This document shows, piece after piece, positions 8,668 to 16,033 of a DNA stretch of 64,000 bases; within the stretch, counting starts at the first letter, position 1; every line of letters starts with the position of its first letter. A model generated the notes under the pieces. It saw nothing but the letters and a program-made list of their open reading frames with translations, had not been told where the DNA came from and did no database searches. The translations under genes and the position numbers were made by a program. Source of the stretch: DASYLJ01 sp964432595 (GTDB lineage: Bacteria > Desulfobacterota > Binatia > DP-6); contig CAYSOF010000003.1 in the NCBI GenBank assembly GCA_964432595.1, positions 347,783-411,782 of the forward strand. The letters run 5' to 3'.

Positions 8668-8800
8668 CGTAGACTCCCCATGTCAGCTCGCGGATCGTCT
8701 CGACCGCGGAGACCCGCTCTGCGACCGACCGCGAAAGCCAGAAGCGCGCTTCGTCTCGCGGCGCATCGGCCGCGGTCGTCCATCGGAATCGACGTTTCAT
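8549..8800 (-). CDS. Small partner protein of the nucleotidyltransferase, overlapping it
   Basis: Starts at an ATG (8800) with MKRRFRWTTAADAPRDEARF and continues WLSRSVAERVSAVETIREL and PRLERAHRVV. The pattern (charged basic start, F/YWLSRS..ERVxAVExxR, R-L-x-R-x-x-R-V-V near the end) is that of the ~60-80-residue protein commonly encoded immediately before DUF6036-type nucleotidyltransferases, recalled from other genomes. Here the recognisable part ends near residue 58. The frame then runs on for about 25 Arg-rich codons to 8549 inside the nucleotidyltransferase gene, giving a 119-base overlap. The tail probably reflects loss of the normal stop. Confidence 0.65.
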   Translation of the reverse strand: MKRRFRWTTAADAPRDEARFWLSRSVAERVSAVETIRELTWGVYGEATPRLERAHRVVVRRRRPLRHRRSPRAGSARTASRDR

Positions 8801-8844
8801 CCGCGTTCGTGAGTGTCGCATACGCCGCATCGACTGGCGAGCCG

Positions 8845-10161
8845 TCACACCCGGCGTGTGATCGCGTCGAGCGCCGCGCACGTCCGCTCCGCGTCCTCGC
8901 GGAAGTCGTCGGACAGGTGCGCGTCCTCGGCGACGTACTGCCAGAGCTCCGTCGCGATGCGGGCCGCGGCGAGCCAGGCGTCGCGATGCTGCGGCGGCGG
9001 CATCGGCGGCACGAACGGCGCGTCGACGAGCTCGCCCGTCGCGGTCGGGCTGCGGTGCGCCGGCGACAGGCCCCAGGCGGGCGCGATGCGGCCGTCGAGC
9101 AGCACGGCCGCGTTGCCCGCGTGCATGCCGGTGTCGCCGATCAGACGGCCGAACCAGCCGCGGACCGCGAGCGCGCGCGCGTCGTCGGGCCCGAGCACGC
9201 CGTCGCGCCGGAGCCCGTCGGCCACGGCGTGCCACGCGCCGCTGGCGCCGAGCGCGCGCAGCGAGACGACGCCCCGCCGCCCATGTGCGCCGACGCGATC
9301 GAAGCGCCGGATCTCGAGGAAGGCGCGGCCGTCGTCTTCGAGCCAATCCGTCTCGCAGGCAGCCACGCCGTGCGCGCGCAGGACGATCGACGCGAGATGC
9401 TCGCAGCGGAGGAGATCGCGCCAGCGTCGCGCGGCGGGCGTGTCGTCGCGCGGCGAGAACTTGACGACGACGTGCCGGATGCCGTCGCCGCCGCGCACGC
9501 AGGCGGCGAGCTTCGGCTGCGCGCCGCCGAGCCACGCGCCCGGCTCGTCGCCGGCGAGGATCGCGTTCGCGCGGCGCGCCCAGGCGGACGACCGCTGCAC
9601 CTCCGGCACGGCGGCGACGTCGTCGAGCGCGGCGTGCTGCACGCGCTCGAGCGCGTCGTCGCCGAGGACCACGTCGCCGGGCAGGTCGTGGCCGTGCAGC
9701 AGCAACGCCGCGAGGACGCCGTCGCCGTTCCATTCGACGGGATCGGGGGCGAGGCCGAGCATACGCGCATGGCGGCGGGCGAACGCACCGCCGAGGAAGC
9801 CCGCGGGACGGAGGTCGTCGAGGAGCCAGGGGACGTCGGCCGGCGGCAGGCGGCTCAGCTCGGGATCGAGCGTCTCGAGCCACCAGCCGTCGGGATGGAG
9901 GGCGCGCAGCGTTCCCGCGACGCGCGCCCTCCCCTCGACATCGATCCGATAGACCGGCCAGGCGTGGCCGAACGTCCGCACCTCGCGGGCCAGGGCGTAT
10001 CGCGTCGCCCGGGCCCGCCCGATCTGCAGGACGCGGTCACCCGCCGCCCGCGTGAGACGCGAGAGACTCGGCTGGCTGATGCCGAGGCTCGACAGCACCT
10101 CGCGCGCAGGCAGTCGACCGCGTTCCCGGAGCAGATCGAGCAGATGTCCCGTCGTCGCCAT
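8845..10161 (-). CDS. yjjJ: HipA family kinase, YjjJ-like, with N-terminal winged helix
   Basis: A 438-residue HipA-superfamily Ser/Thr kinase. Residues 1-60 form a helix-turn-helix or winged helix (LLDLLRERGRLPAREVLSSLGISQPSLSRLTRAAG), which distinguishes the YjjJ type from classical HipBA, where DNA binding is on a separate HipB. The kinase part includes a glycine-rich GAQPKLAACV loop (P-loop equivalent), VVKFSP with the ATP-binding Lys, EIRRFDR, and the catalytic/metal segment LIGDTGMHAGNAAVL. No hipB gene adjoins it, so it may repress itself through the fused HTH. A sigma-70-like promoter and a 24-base inverted repeat lie directly upstream. Targets in relatives are aminoacyl-tRNA synthetases; here the target is unknown. 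Confidence 0.9.
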   Translation of the reverse strand: MATTGHLLDLLRERGRLPAREVLSSLGISQPSLSRLTRAAGDRVLQIGRARATRYALAREVRTFGHAWPVYRIDVEGRARVAGTLRALHPDGWWLETLDPELSRLPPADVPWLLDDLRPAGFLGGAFARRHARMLGLAPDPVEWNGDGVLAALLLHGHDLPGDVVLGDDALERVQHAALDDVAAVPEVQRSSAWARRANAILAGDEPGAWLGGAQPKLAACVRGGDGIRHVVVKFSPRDDTPAARRWRDLLRCEHLASIVLRAHGVAACETDWLEDDGRAFLEIRRFDRVGAHGRRGVVSLRALGASGAWHAVADGLRRDGVLGPDDARALAVRGWFGRLIGDTGMHAGNAAVLLDGRIAPAWGLSPAHRSPTATGELVDAPFVPPMPPPQHRDAWLAAARIATELWQYVAEDAHLSDDFREDAERTCAALDAITRRV

Positions 10162-10175
10162 CCGTGGCGACAGCG

Positions 10176-10204
10176 TTGATACTGAATTGATTCTCTGGGT
10201 TCAA
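10176..10204 (-). promoter_or_regulatory. Sigma-70-like promoter of the YjjJ/HipA gene
   Basis: On the minus strand a -35 element TTGAAC (10204-10199) is followed after exactly 17 bases by a -10 element TATCAA (10181-10176). Transcription would begin near 10169, only about eight bases before the ATG at 10161. No Shine-Dalgarno sequence is visible there, so the mRNA may be nearly leaderless. The AT-rich stretch stands out in very GC-rich surroundings. Confidence 0.6.
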
Positions 10205-10206
10205 CT

Positions 10207-10230
10207 GATCGAATCTCCTGAGTTTCGATC
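10207..10230. promoter_or_regulatory. Inverted repeat, probable operator for the YjjJ/HipA gene
   Basis: GATCGAA at 10207-10213 is the exact reverse complement of TTCGATC at 10224-10230, with a 10-base spacer. It abuts the -35 box of the kinase promoter. A second 10-base palindrome, GAATCGATTC, lies at 10240-10249. The position suits binding by the winged helix fused to the kinase, which is an inference. Confidence 0.5.
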
Positions 10231-10247
10231 TCGGCCGAAGAATCGAT

Positions 10248-10604
10248 TCATAGGTCGACGATCGCGGCAAACCCGCCGTACGCCATCCGCTTCACGTCGA
10301 ACGGCATGGCCTTCGGATCCATGTCCATGCGTGGGTCCTTCATCACCTTGGCGTTCACGCGATCCCGGTGTGCCCGCGATTTGTAGAGGATGAACGAGAA
10401 CACCACGACCTCGCCCGGCTTGGGCTTCACCATCGACGGGAATGACCGCATCCCCTTGATGTTCATGTCGTCGCCGGCGCACTCGAAGTACTCGAGCGCG
10501 CCGTGCTCGCGCCAGACCTTGCCGGCCTTCTTCGAGATCGCCGCATAGGCCTTCAGGCTCTTCTTCGGGACGGGCAGCACGAAACCATCGACGTATCGGG
10601 CCAT
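10248..10604 (-). CDS. DUF1428 domain-containing protein
   Basis: A 118-residue cytoplasmic protein of the dimeric alpha-beta barrel fold. MARYVDGFVLPVPKKSLKAY at the start, the middle EYFECAGDD and the ending DPKAMPFDVKRMAYGGF are the hallmarks of DUF1428 (E. coli YbaA-like). No reaction is established for the family. A strong ribosome-binding site (AAAGGAGG, minus strand, about 10613-10620) precedes the ATG at 10604. The stop codon falls within the AT-rich regulatory region of the downstream kinase gene. Confidence 0.9.
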   Translation of the reverse strand: MARYVDGFVLPVPKKSLKAYAAISKKAGKVWREHGALEYFECAGDDMNIKGMRSFPSMVKPKPGEVVVFSFILYKSRAHRDRVNAKVMKDPRMDMDPKAMPFDVKRMAYGGFAAIVDL

Positions 10605-10709
10605 TCGCTCCTCCTTTGGGTGCTAGTCGAACCGGTGCGCCTGCATTCGACAGCGACACGTCACGGCCGCTTCATCGGCCCGCGACGAACGGTCTGTAGG
10701 GGAGTGCCC

Positions 10710-11033
10710 ATGTACACGAATACCGATCGACGTGATGGAGGCGCGCCCTGGCCGCGTCTCGACAGCGGCATCGCCATCCCGGTTCAGCCGGCGCGGCTGC
10801 CTCCGACTCCCGAGCTTCGACTCTGTCTCGCGGTCCTCGAGCAGGCACTGGCGGACCTCGCGACGGTTCGGCGACGAACCGTCGTCCGGCGCGGAGCTTC
10901 GCCGGCGGCCGTCATCGCCTGGTTCCGATCGAGCAACATCGCGTGGCCGTTCGCGTTCGAGGCGATCTGCGCGACCCTCGGCCTCGACGCGGACGCGGTC
11001 CGCCGCGCGGTCGGTGTCACCACGAGCGGCTGA
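10710..11033 (+). CDS. Small helical protein, first of two tandem paralogues
   Basis: A 107-residue protein without an assigned function. It aligns without gaps over most of its length with the next gene: shared GGAPxP near the start, PARxP, LCxAVLEQA, and the closing block AWFRSSNIAWPFAFEAICAT followed by LGLDADAVRRAV. The last block has the spacing of a helix-turn-helix (ICATLGLD turn, then ADAVRRAV), so nucleic-acid binding is possible. A TAGGGGA ribosome-binding site precedes the ATG at 10710. Only 59 bases separate it from its paralogue, so both are probably on one transcript. Confidence 0.7.
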   Translation: MYTNTDRRDGGAPWPRLDSGIAIPVQPARLPPTPELRLCLAVLEQALADLATVRRRTVVRRGASPAAVIAWFRSSNIAWPFAFEAICATLGLDADAVRRAVGVTTSG

Positions 11034-11092
11034 CCTCCTCGTCCCCCGGTGGCGCAATAGGACCGCCGGTTTCCGGCTTCTTCTCGGGTACC

Positions 11093-11461
11093 ATGACGAA
11101 CCCGACGACGAAGGTGGAAATCCGTGACGGCGGCGCGCCCCGGCCGCTGCCCGTGAACGAGCTGGCCGCGATCGTCGAGCCGGCCCGCATCCCCGAGACG
11201 GGGGAGCTGCTGCTCTGCCAGGCGGTCCTCGAGCAGGCGATTCACGACCTCGGTCGCGTGCAACGGCTGACGCCACGCCGGCGGGCGACCGAGACGGCCA
11301 AGCTGATGCGGTGGTTCCGATCACCCGACGTCACCTGGCCGTTCTCGTTCGAGTCGATCTGCGCGACGGTCGGCCTGGACGCCGACGCCGTGCGCACCGC
11401 GGTCCTGGTGAGCGGCCCCCGCCGGGTGGTCCTCGTCGGCGACGAGCGGCTCTCGGCCTGA
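11093..11461 (+). CDS. Small helical protein, second of two tandem paralogues
   Basis: A 122-residue paralogue of the gene before it, roughly half identical by eye. It contains MRWFRSPDVTWPFSFESICA followed by TVGLDADAVRTAV, the same tryptophan/proline-led C-terminal block with helix-turn-helix-like spacing. It differs by a short basic/hydrophobic extension after that block (VLVSGPRRVVLVGDERLSA). Function is unknown. The pair lies between the DUF1428 gene and a convergent large secreted protein whose stop at 11465 is four bases away. Confidence 0.7.
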   Translation: MTNPTTKVEIRDGGAPRPLPVNELAAIVEPARIPETGELLLCQAVLEQAIHDLGRVQRLTPRRRATETAKLMRWFRSPDVTWPFSFESICATVGLDADAVRTAVLVSGPRRVVLVGDERLSA

Positions 11462-11464
11462 TGC

Positions 11465-13720
11465 CTACAACGTCGGCTGCGCGACCTCGGCCCAATCCGG
11501 GCCGCTCGACCCGGGCGTCGCGTTCCCGGAGCTCGGCACCGTCAACGTCCCGCTGAAGAACTCCTTCGTCTCCGCCGGCGTCCCCTCGTTCAGGAGCAGG
11601 GCGACGCGCCAGCGCACCGCCCGCGGCGGGTTCTCGTCGTCGGTACGGTGATCGGAGAAGTAGTGGACGCGGATGGCGTACGTCCCCGTCAGCACCGTCT
11701 CGCCCTCGTCGAAGCTCAAAAAGTAGTTCTCGGGCCCGAGACCGCTCGTGTTGTCGACGTCGAGCACGCCGCCGACCGACGTGGTCCTGTCCGAGTACCA
11801 GGCGGTCTCGCCGTCGGGCTGGGTGACGTAGAGGTCGAGGTCGGCGTCCGACGCGTCCCACGTGAGCGTCGCCGAGAGGGTGGTCTTGGGGGTCTCCGAC
11901 GTGATCGTCTTCTGGGCGCAGCCGCGCCCGCCGTCCGGCCCGTCGACCGTGACCTTGATCTCGTTCTCGCCGCTGCGCAGCACGACCTGCGAGCTGAACG
12001 CGCCGCCCGACACGACCAGCTCCTGCGGCGAGTCGTTCAGACGCAGGCTGCCCGTCTTGACGTCCGGGTTGCCGACGGTGCCCGCGACCGTGACGACGCG
12101 CTCCGACGTCGTGTCGTCCGTCGGCTGCGTGATCGCCAGCGGGATCGAGCCGCCGTAGGCGAACTCGCAGGGGCAGCCGCTGGTGTCGAGGCGGACCGCG
12201 ACGATGCGGTTCGGGTCGACGCGGTAGAAGCGCGGCTCGGTGGCCTCGAAGTTGGTCCCGACGGCGAACGGCCGGAAGTTGTAGAGCTCCTGGATCGGCG
12301 TGAACGCGTTCGCCAGGAAGCCGGTGTCGATCGTGTGCAGCCGCGGCGCGCCCTGGTTGTCCTTGCTGAAGACGACGACGGAGTCGCCGTCGCGGCTGAG
12401 CGGGACCTCCACGTGGACCGAGGTGCCGGCGGTTGGACGCTCGTGGGCGATGACGCTGAACGTGTCGAGCTGGCTCGCCGGGATGGGGCCGCCGAACTTC
12501 TTCGCGAGGTCGCGGATGTCGTCGGCGGCGGCGCCGCCGGAACCCAGACGCAGGGGGAACCCCCGCTGCGCCGCGACGGCGTTGATGATGTTCTCGGTGA
12601 CGGTGCCGCCGCAGTTCGACTTGACGCTGACGTCGCCGATCGCACGGTAGTCCGTGCCGCCGTAATTCGTCTCGTCGTTGGCCCGCAGGTTGGTGAGCTG
12701 CGCCTGGAGGCGGGCCTTCTTGCCGGCGTCCTCCTCGAGCTCGACCTGCTCTTGAATGTCGTAGAACAGGAGCGTGTAGTTGAAGGCGACCGTCTCCTCC
12801 TGGCCGCCGGCATTGATGCCGGTGACGTACAGCTTCCCGTCGCACTTGTTCTTCGACTCCGGGACGCTGGCACGGGGCGCGATCGCGTTGGTGGCGGCCG
12901 ACGATGCGGCCCCCACCCGGGCACGCGCGACCGTGTCGAGCTTGTCGTCGATGTCGTAGAGGAAGTCGTCGTGCAGGTCGCCGTGGCCCGCCAGCACCCG
13001 GATCGTGTGGGTGACGAAGTGGGTAGCCCAGATCGTCGACGCGAACAGGTTCGTGTCGAGCCACTCGGCCAGGACGGGCACGGCGCGCGGGTCGCCGATG
13101 CGCTCCAGGGCGTAGGCGAAGAGCGAGAGCGGGATGTCGTCGGCCAGGGTCACCCGCTCACGGAACGGCTCGAGCAGCCCGTCGACCGCGGCGGGTCCCC
13201 GGGCGATCAGCTCGCGCAGCTCCGGATTGTAGGGCTCGGCGACGGCGCGGATCAGGTACGGGAAGTTCTCGTTCAGCATCCGCCGCTGCGTGTCGACGTC
13301 GCTCAGCGAGGCCACCAGCTGGGCGGGCCCCATGCGGACGGCGCGCAGCTTCCGTCGCTTCGGCTTCGCCTTCTTGGTGACGAGCGTGCCGACGAGCGTG
13401 TCGCAGGCCGGGGCGGCGATCGACGCCTTCAGCTTGGCGCCGTTCGGGAGGTCGGTGCACGACGTCCACTGTGCGGTGATCTTCGTCTTCTTCCGGGTGG
13501 CCTTGATGCGGACCGTGGCCGGCTCGGTGCAGCCGGCGCTGAGGGCGATGCCGGTGGCGTCGAGGGTCAGACGGCTCGCGGCCGCGAACGGCAGCGGCTC
13601 CTCGATCCCGAACAGGCCGACCGGGCACGGCTCGGGCGGCGGCTTCTTCGCCGCATCGGCCGGCGGAGCCAGGAGAAGGACGAGAAGCCAGACGAACGCC
13701 ACGCGGCGGAGCATCGGCAA
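11465..13720 (-). CDS. Large secreted protein with C-terminal DUF2135-like domain
   Basis: A 751-residue exported protein. Residues 1-23 are a clear signal peptide (RRVAFVWLLVLLLAPPADAA). The segment to about residue 130 is a Lys-rich beta domain with Cys pairs; residues 140-250 are helical and read like HEAT-type repeats (DPRAVPVLAEWLDTN). A middle part contains ITGINAGGQ-like and Pro/Gly-rich beta strands. The last 150 residues hold LTWDASDADLDLYVTQPDGE and NYFLSFDEGETVLTGTYAI, matching the DUF2135/YfaP-like beta-sandwich found on secreted and surface proteins. No catalytic motif is evident. A second ATG two codons later (13714) is an equally good start. Confidence 0.8.
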   Translation of the reverse strand: MPMLRRVAFVWLLVLLLAPPADAAKKPPPEPCPVGLFGIEEPLPFAAASRLTLDATGIALSAGCTEPATVRIKATRKKTKITAQWTSCTDLPNGAKLKASIAAPACDTLVGTLVTKKAKPKRRKLRAVRMGPAQLVASLSDVDTQRRMLNENFPYLIRAVAEPYNPELRELIARGPAAVDGLLEPFRERVTLADDIPLSLFAYALERIGDPRAVPVLAEWLDTNLFASTIWATHFVTHTIRVLAGHGDLHDDFLYDIDDKLDTVARARVGAASSAATNAIAPRASVPESKNKCDGKLYVTGINAGGQEETVAFNYTLLFYDIQEQVELEEDAGKKARLQAQLTNLRANDETNYGGTDYRAIGDVSVKSNCGGTVTENIINAVAAQRGFPLRLGSGGAAADDIRDLAKKFGGPIPASQLDTFSVIAHERPTAGTSVHVEVPLSRDGDSVVVFSKDNQGAPRLHTIDTGFLANAFTPIQELYNFRPFAVGTNFEATEPRFYRVDPNRIVAVRLDTSGCPCEFAYGGSIPLAITQPTDDTTSERVVTVAGTVGNPDVKTGSLRLNDSPQELVVSGGAFSSQVVLRSGENEIKVTVDGPDGGRGCAQKTITSETPKTTLSATLTWDASDADLDLYVTQPDGETAWYSDRTTSVGGVLDVDNTSGLGPENYFLSFDEGETVLTGTYAIRVHYFSDHRTDDENPPRAVRWRVALLLNEGTPAETKEFFSGTLTVPSSGNATPGSSGPDWAEVAQPTL

Positions 13721-13941
13721 CCTAACTACCGCCCTTGGTCCATTCAGCGCGAGCTAATTCGACGTCCGGCGGGTGCATGGTTCTAGAGGATACGGCTCGC
13801 TGCTTTTGCGAATTTCTGTGGAGAGTGCGTCATGAAGCGCGCGGATCCGTCACGAACCGTCCACCCAGTGGATCTTCGGATGCGTGCTGCCAGGCACATC
13901 GCCTGCTGGATGTTTTTCGCGTTTCGTCGTCAAAGGGCCTC

Positions 13942-14859
13942 ATGCGTTCCGCACTGGGGTTACTCGTGCTGCTCGCCGGCCTCGCCGCCGCCGCGGACGT
14001 CATCCAGCTGAGCGAGGGTCCGTCGCAACGCCAGCGACGCGTCGTCCGACAGGCCTGCCACGAGACCTGCGACTTCGCGATCCAGATCTGCGCCGACATG
14101 CCCGTGCGGAGCGTCCGCGTGCTCCCGGACCGGGCGGGGATCGCCCCGTCGGTCGACGCACGGCCGGCCGGGTGCGGCGAGCCGATGACCATCACGCTGC
14201 GGCAGCGGTCCCCCGACGTGCCGATGCGGCTCGCGTTGCGGGTCCGCGCCGTCCACGACGAGCCGGGACGACTCGCCCGGAGCCGACTCACGCTCCGGTG
14301 TCTGCCGAATCCGGAGAATCACGGCTGTCCCGCGACGACGACGACCACGACCACCACGACGACCCTGCCACCTGCCGCGTGTGCTCCCGCCGACGTGCAA
14401 TGCTGCAGCGGCGGACAGCTCCGATCGCTCTTCGGTGCGAGCGGCGTCGAGCTGCGGCGCGACGACGCCGGGATCGTACGGACGGCGGTCTGCGACGGCT
14501 CGGGGAGCACCGTCGCCGCGGCGGCGTGCGATGGGCCGGCGATGGCCTGTTGTCTCCGCGACGGATGCCCCTGGTTCGCGGTGCACGGTGGGAATGGGGC
14601 GTCGCTCTACGAATCGTGCCGCGACGGCGGTGGAACGTTGGTCCGTGGTCCATGCGACGCGGAGCCGATCCATCCGCTGCGGCCATGCCTCGTCACGGGA
14701 TGCAGCGGGCAGCTGTGCGCGAGCAGCCCAATCGGGACGACGTGCGTCTGGGATCCCGGGTTCGCATGTCTCCGTGACGCCGTCTGCGAGCGCCAGCAAC
14801 ACGGCGGCTGCGGTTGGACGGTGCTCCCGGGCTCGCCGCCCTGCCCGGCGGCGAAGTAG
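13942..14859 (+). CDS. Secreted Cys-rich protein with Thr-run linker and eight-Cys cluster
   Basis: A 305-residue exported protein. Signal peptide MRSALGLLVLLAGLAAA is followed by a domain of about 115 residues, then an uninterrupted run of threonines (CPATTTTTTTTTTLPPAAC) encoded by ACG/ACC triplets. A C-terminal Cys-rich region ends with CLVTGCSGQLCAS, TTCVWDP, CERQQHGGCGW and a last PPC. That final block has the spacing of the eight-cysteine cluster found in secreted proteins of Deltaproteobacteria, recalled rather than searched. Its role is probably in disulphide-stabilised surface or periplasmic binding. The ATG at 13942 is chosen because upstream in-frame codons lack coding character. 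Confidence 0.78.
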   Translation: MRSALGLLVLLAGLAAAADVIQLSEGPSQRQRRVVRQACHETCDFAIQICADMPVRSVRVLPDRAGIAPSVDARPAGCGEPMTITLRQRSPDVPMRLALRVRAVHDEPGRLARSRLTLRCLPNPENHGCPATTTTTTTTTTLPPAACAPADVQCCSGGQLRSLFGASGVELRRDDAGIVRTAVCDGSGSTVAAAACDGPAMACCLRDGCPWFAVHGGNGASLYESCRDGGGTLVRGPCDAEPIHPLRPCLVTGCSGQLCASSPIGTTCVWDPGFACLRDAVCERQQHGGCGWTVLPGSPPCPAAK

Positions 14860-14868
14860 GGCGCGTCA

Positions 14869-14898
14869 AAAACTGCGAATTTCGAAATTCGCGGTTTT
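14869..14898. terminator. Near-perfect 15-bp inverted repeat, probable terminator
   Basis: Left arm AAAACTGCGAATTTC (14869-14883) pairs with right arm GAAATTCGCGGTTTT (14884-14898), the only irregularity being a G.U pair. It begins nine bases after the stop at 14859 and ends in four T residues, so it can act as a rho-independent terminator for the Cys-rich protein gene. The symmetry also allows operator function for the methyltransferase gene beginning at 14931. Confidence 0.6.
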
Positions 14899-14930
14899 CA
14901 CAGCGCGCGGCGTGGCCTAACAACCGCGTC

Positions 14931-15692
14931 ATGCGTCGACTCGTCGTCCTCCTGATCGCCCTGGCACTCCTCCCGTCCGGCTGCTCGTCGCAACGAGCGC
15001 CCGAGAAGATCGCCGCGCCGAGCGGCGTGGCAGCCGCTCCGGACCGCAGCCCGGAGGATCGGGCGCTCGACGCCGGCCGGCACCCCGACGCGCTGATCGC
15101 GTTCCTCGGCGTGAAGCCCGGTATGCGGGTGGCCGAGCTCGCCGCCGGCGGCGGCTACACGGCCGAGCTGCTGGCGCGCGCGGTCGGTCCGACGGGTCGG
15201 GTCTGGGCGCAGAACGACAAGTTCATCCTCGATCGCTTCGCGGCGAAGCCGCTCGCCGATCGGATGGCCAAGCCCGTGATGGCGAACGTGGTGCGGGTCG
15301 ACCGCGAGTTCGAGGACCCGTTCCCGCCGGACGCGCGCGACCTCGACGTGGTCGTGATCAACCTCTTCTATCACGACCTCTACTGGTTCGGGTCGGACCG
15401 GGAGGCGATGAACCGGGCCGTCTGGAAGGCGCTCCGGCCGGGCGGCCGCTACGCGGTCTTGGACCACAGCGCGAAGCCGGGCTCGGGTGCGGCGGACGTG
15501 CAGACCCTGCATCGGGTGGAGGAGTCGACGGTGCGGGCGGAGGTGGAGAAGGCCGGGTTCCGGGTCGTCGGGCAGTCGGACGTCTGGCGGGTGCCGTCGG
15601 ATCCGCGCGACTGGAGCACGTCGCCCAGGACGGCGGGCGAGCGGCGGGGGACGAGCGACCGGTGGGCGTTGCTGTTCGAGAAGGTGGAGTGA
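14931..15692 (+). CDS. Exported lipoprotein with class I methyltransferase fold
   Basis: A 253-residue protein with a lipoprotein signal peptide (MRRLVVLLIALALLPSGC, lipobox LPSGC) joined to a Rossmann methyltransferase-like domain: RVAELAAGGGYTAELLARAV as motif I, DVVVINLFYHDLYW as motif IV and a C-terminal GFRVVGQSDVWRVP strand. Similar predicted periplasmic methyltransferases occur in several proteobacteria, often annotated only by fold. SAM is not known to be available outside the cytoplasm, so the enzyme may have another ligand, or the protein may not be exported. The ATG at 14931 gives the canonical lipoprotein start. Confidence 0.85.
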   Translation: MRRLVVLLIALALLPSGCSSQRAPEKIAAPSGVAAAPDRSPEDRALDAGRHPDALIAFLGVKPGMRVAELAAGGGYTAELLARAVGPTGRVWAQNDKFILDRFAAKPLADRMAKPVMANVVRVDREFEDPFPPDARDLDVVVINLFYHDLYWFGSDREAMNRAVWKALRPGGRYAVLDHSAKPGSGAADVQTLHRVEESTVRAEVEKAGFRVVGQSDVWRVPSDPRDWSTSPRTAGERRGTSDRWALLFEKVE

Positions 15693-15695
15693 GGG

Positions 15696-16033
15696 TCAGC
15701 GGACCCAGGTATCGACGGGGCGGCTGAGGAACTCGTCGATCGGGATGCCGCCGGTGCCGACCACGAGCGAGCGCTTCGCACGGAAGCGGGTAGTGAAGTC
15801 CGCCATCCCGTCGAAGGCGTCGCGTGCACGCCCGCTCTTCACCCCGATCGCCGTCAGCTGTCGGCGTGCGCGCACGACGAAATCGACCTCGCGATTGCGC
15901 TCGCGCCAGTAGAAGAGCTCGCACTGCCCGGCGGCCGCCGCGACCGGGCGACGACCTGGGGAAACCGCCGCGGCTCGGCGAGCCGACTCGGGAGCACCGC
16001 AGCCTGGGGGCGCTGGTACGACGGATTACTCAA
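15696..16033 (-). pseudogene. Remnant of a DUF4143 AAA ATPase with its middle deleted
   Basis: Both ends of a DUF4143-type ATPase are recognisable and the centre is missing. From a possible TTG start at 16033 the minus strand reads SYQRPQAAVLPSRLAEPRRF, which resembles the conserved N-terminus just before the Walker A motif. About 30 codons in, the recognisable sequence shifts frame to GQCELFYWRERNREVDFVV, followed by LTAIGVKSGRARDAFDGM and IPIDEFLSRPVDTWVR, the usual C-terminal end. Walker A, Walker B and roughly 300 central residues are absent. The remnant cannot encode a working ATPase. Two operator-like palindromes sit at its 5' end. Confidence 0.75.

Noticed and set aside
11648..13786. 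A 700-codon plus-strand frame opposite the DUF2135-like secreted protein
   Set aside because: Low-complexity Val/Arg/Asp text with no motif, whereas the minus-strand gene has a signal peptide and a recognisable C-terminal domain.
14334..14372. ACG/ACC triplet run that could look like a short tandem repeat or CRISPR-like DNA
   Set aside because: It is in frame in a coding gene and encodes the Thr linker. There are no spacers.
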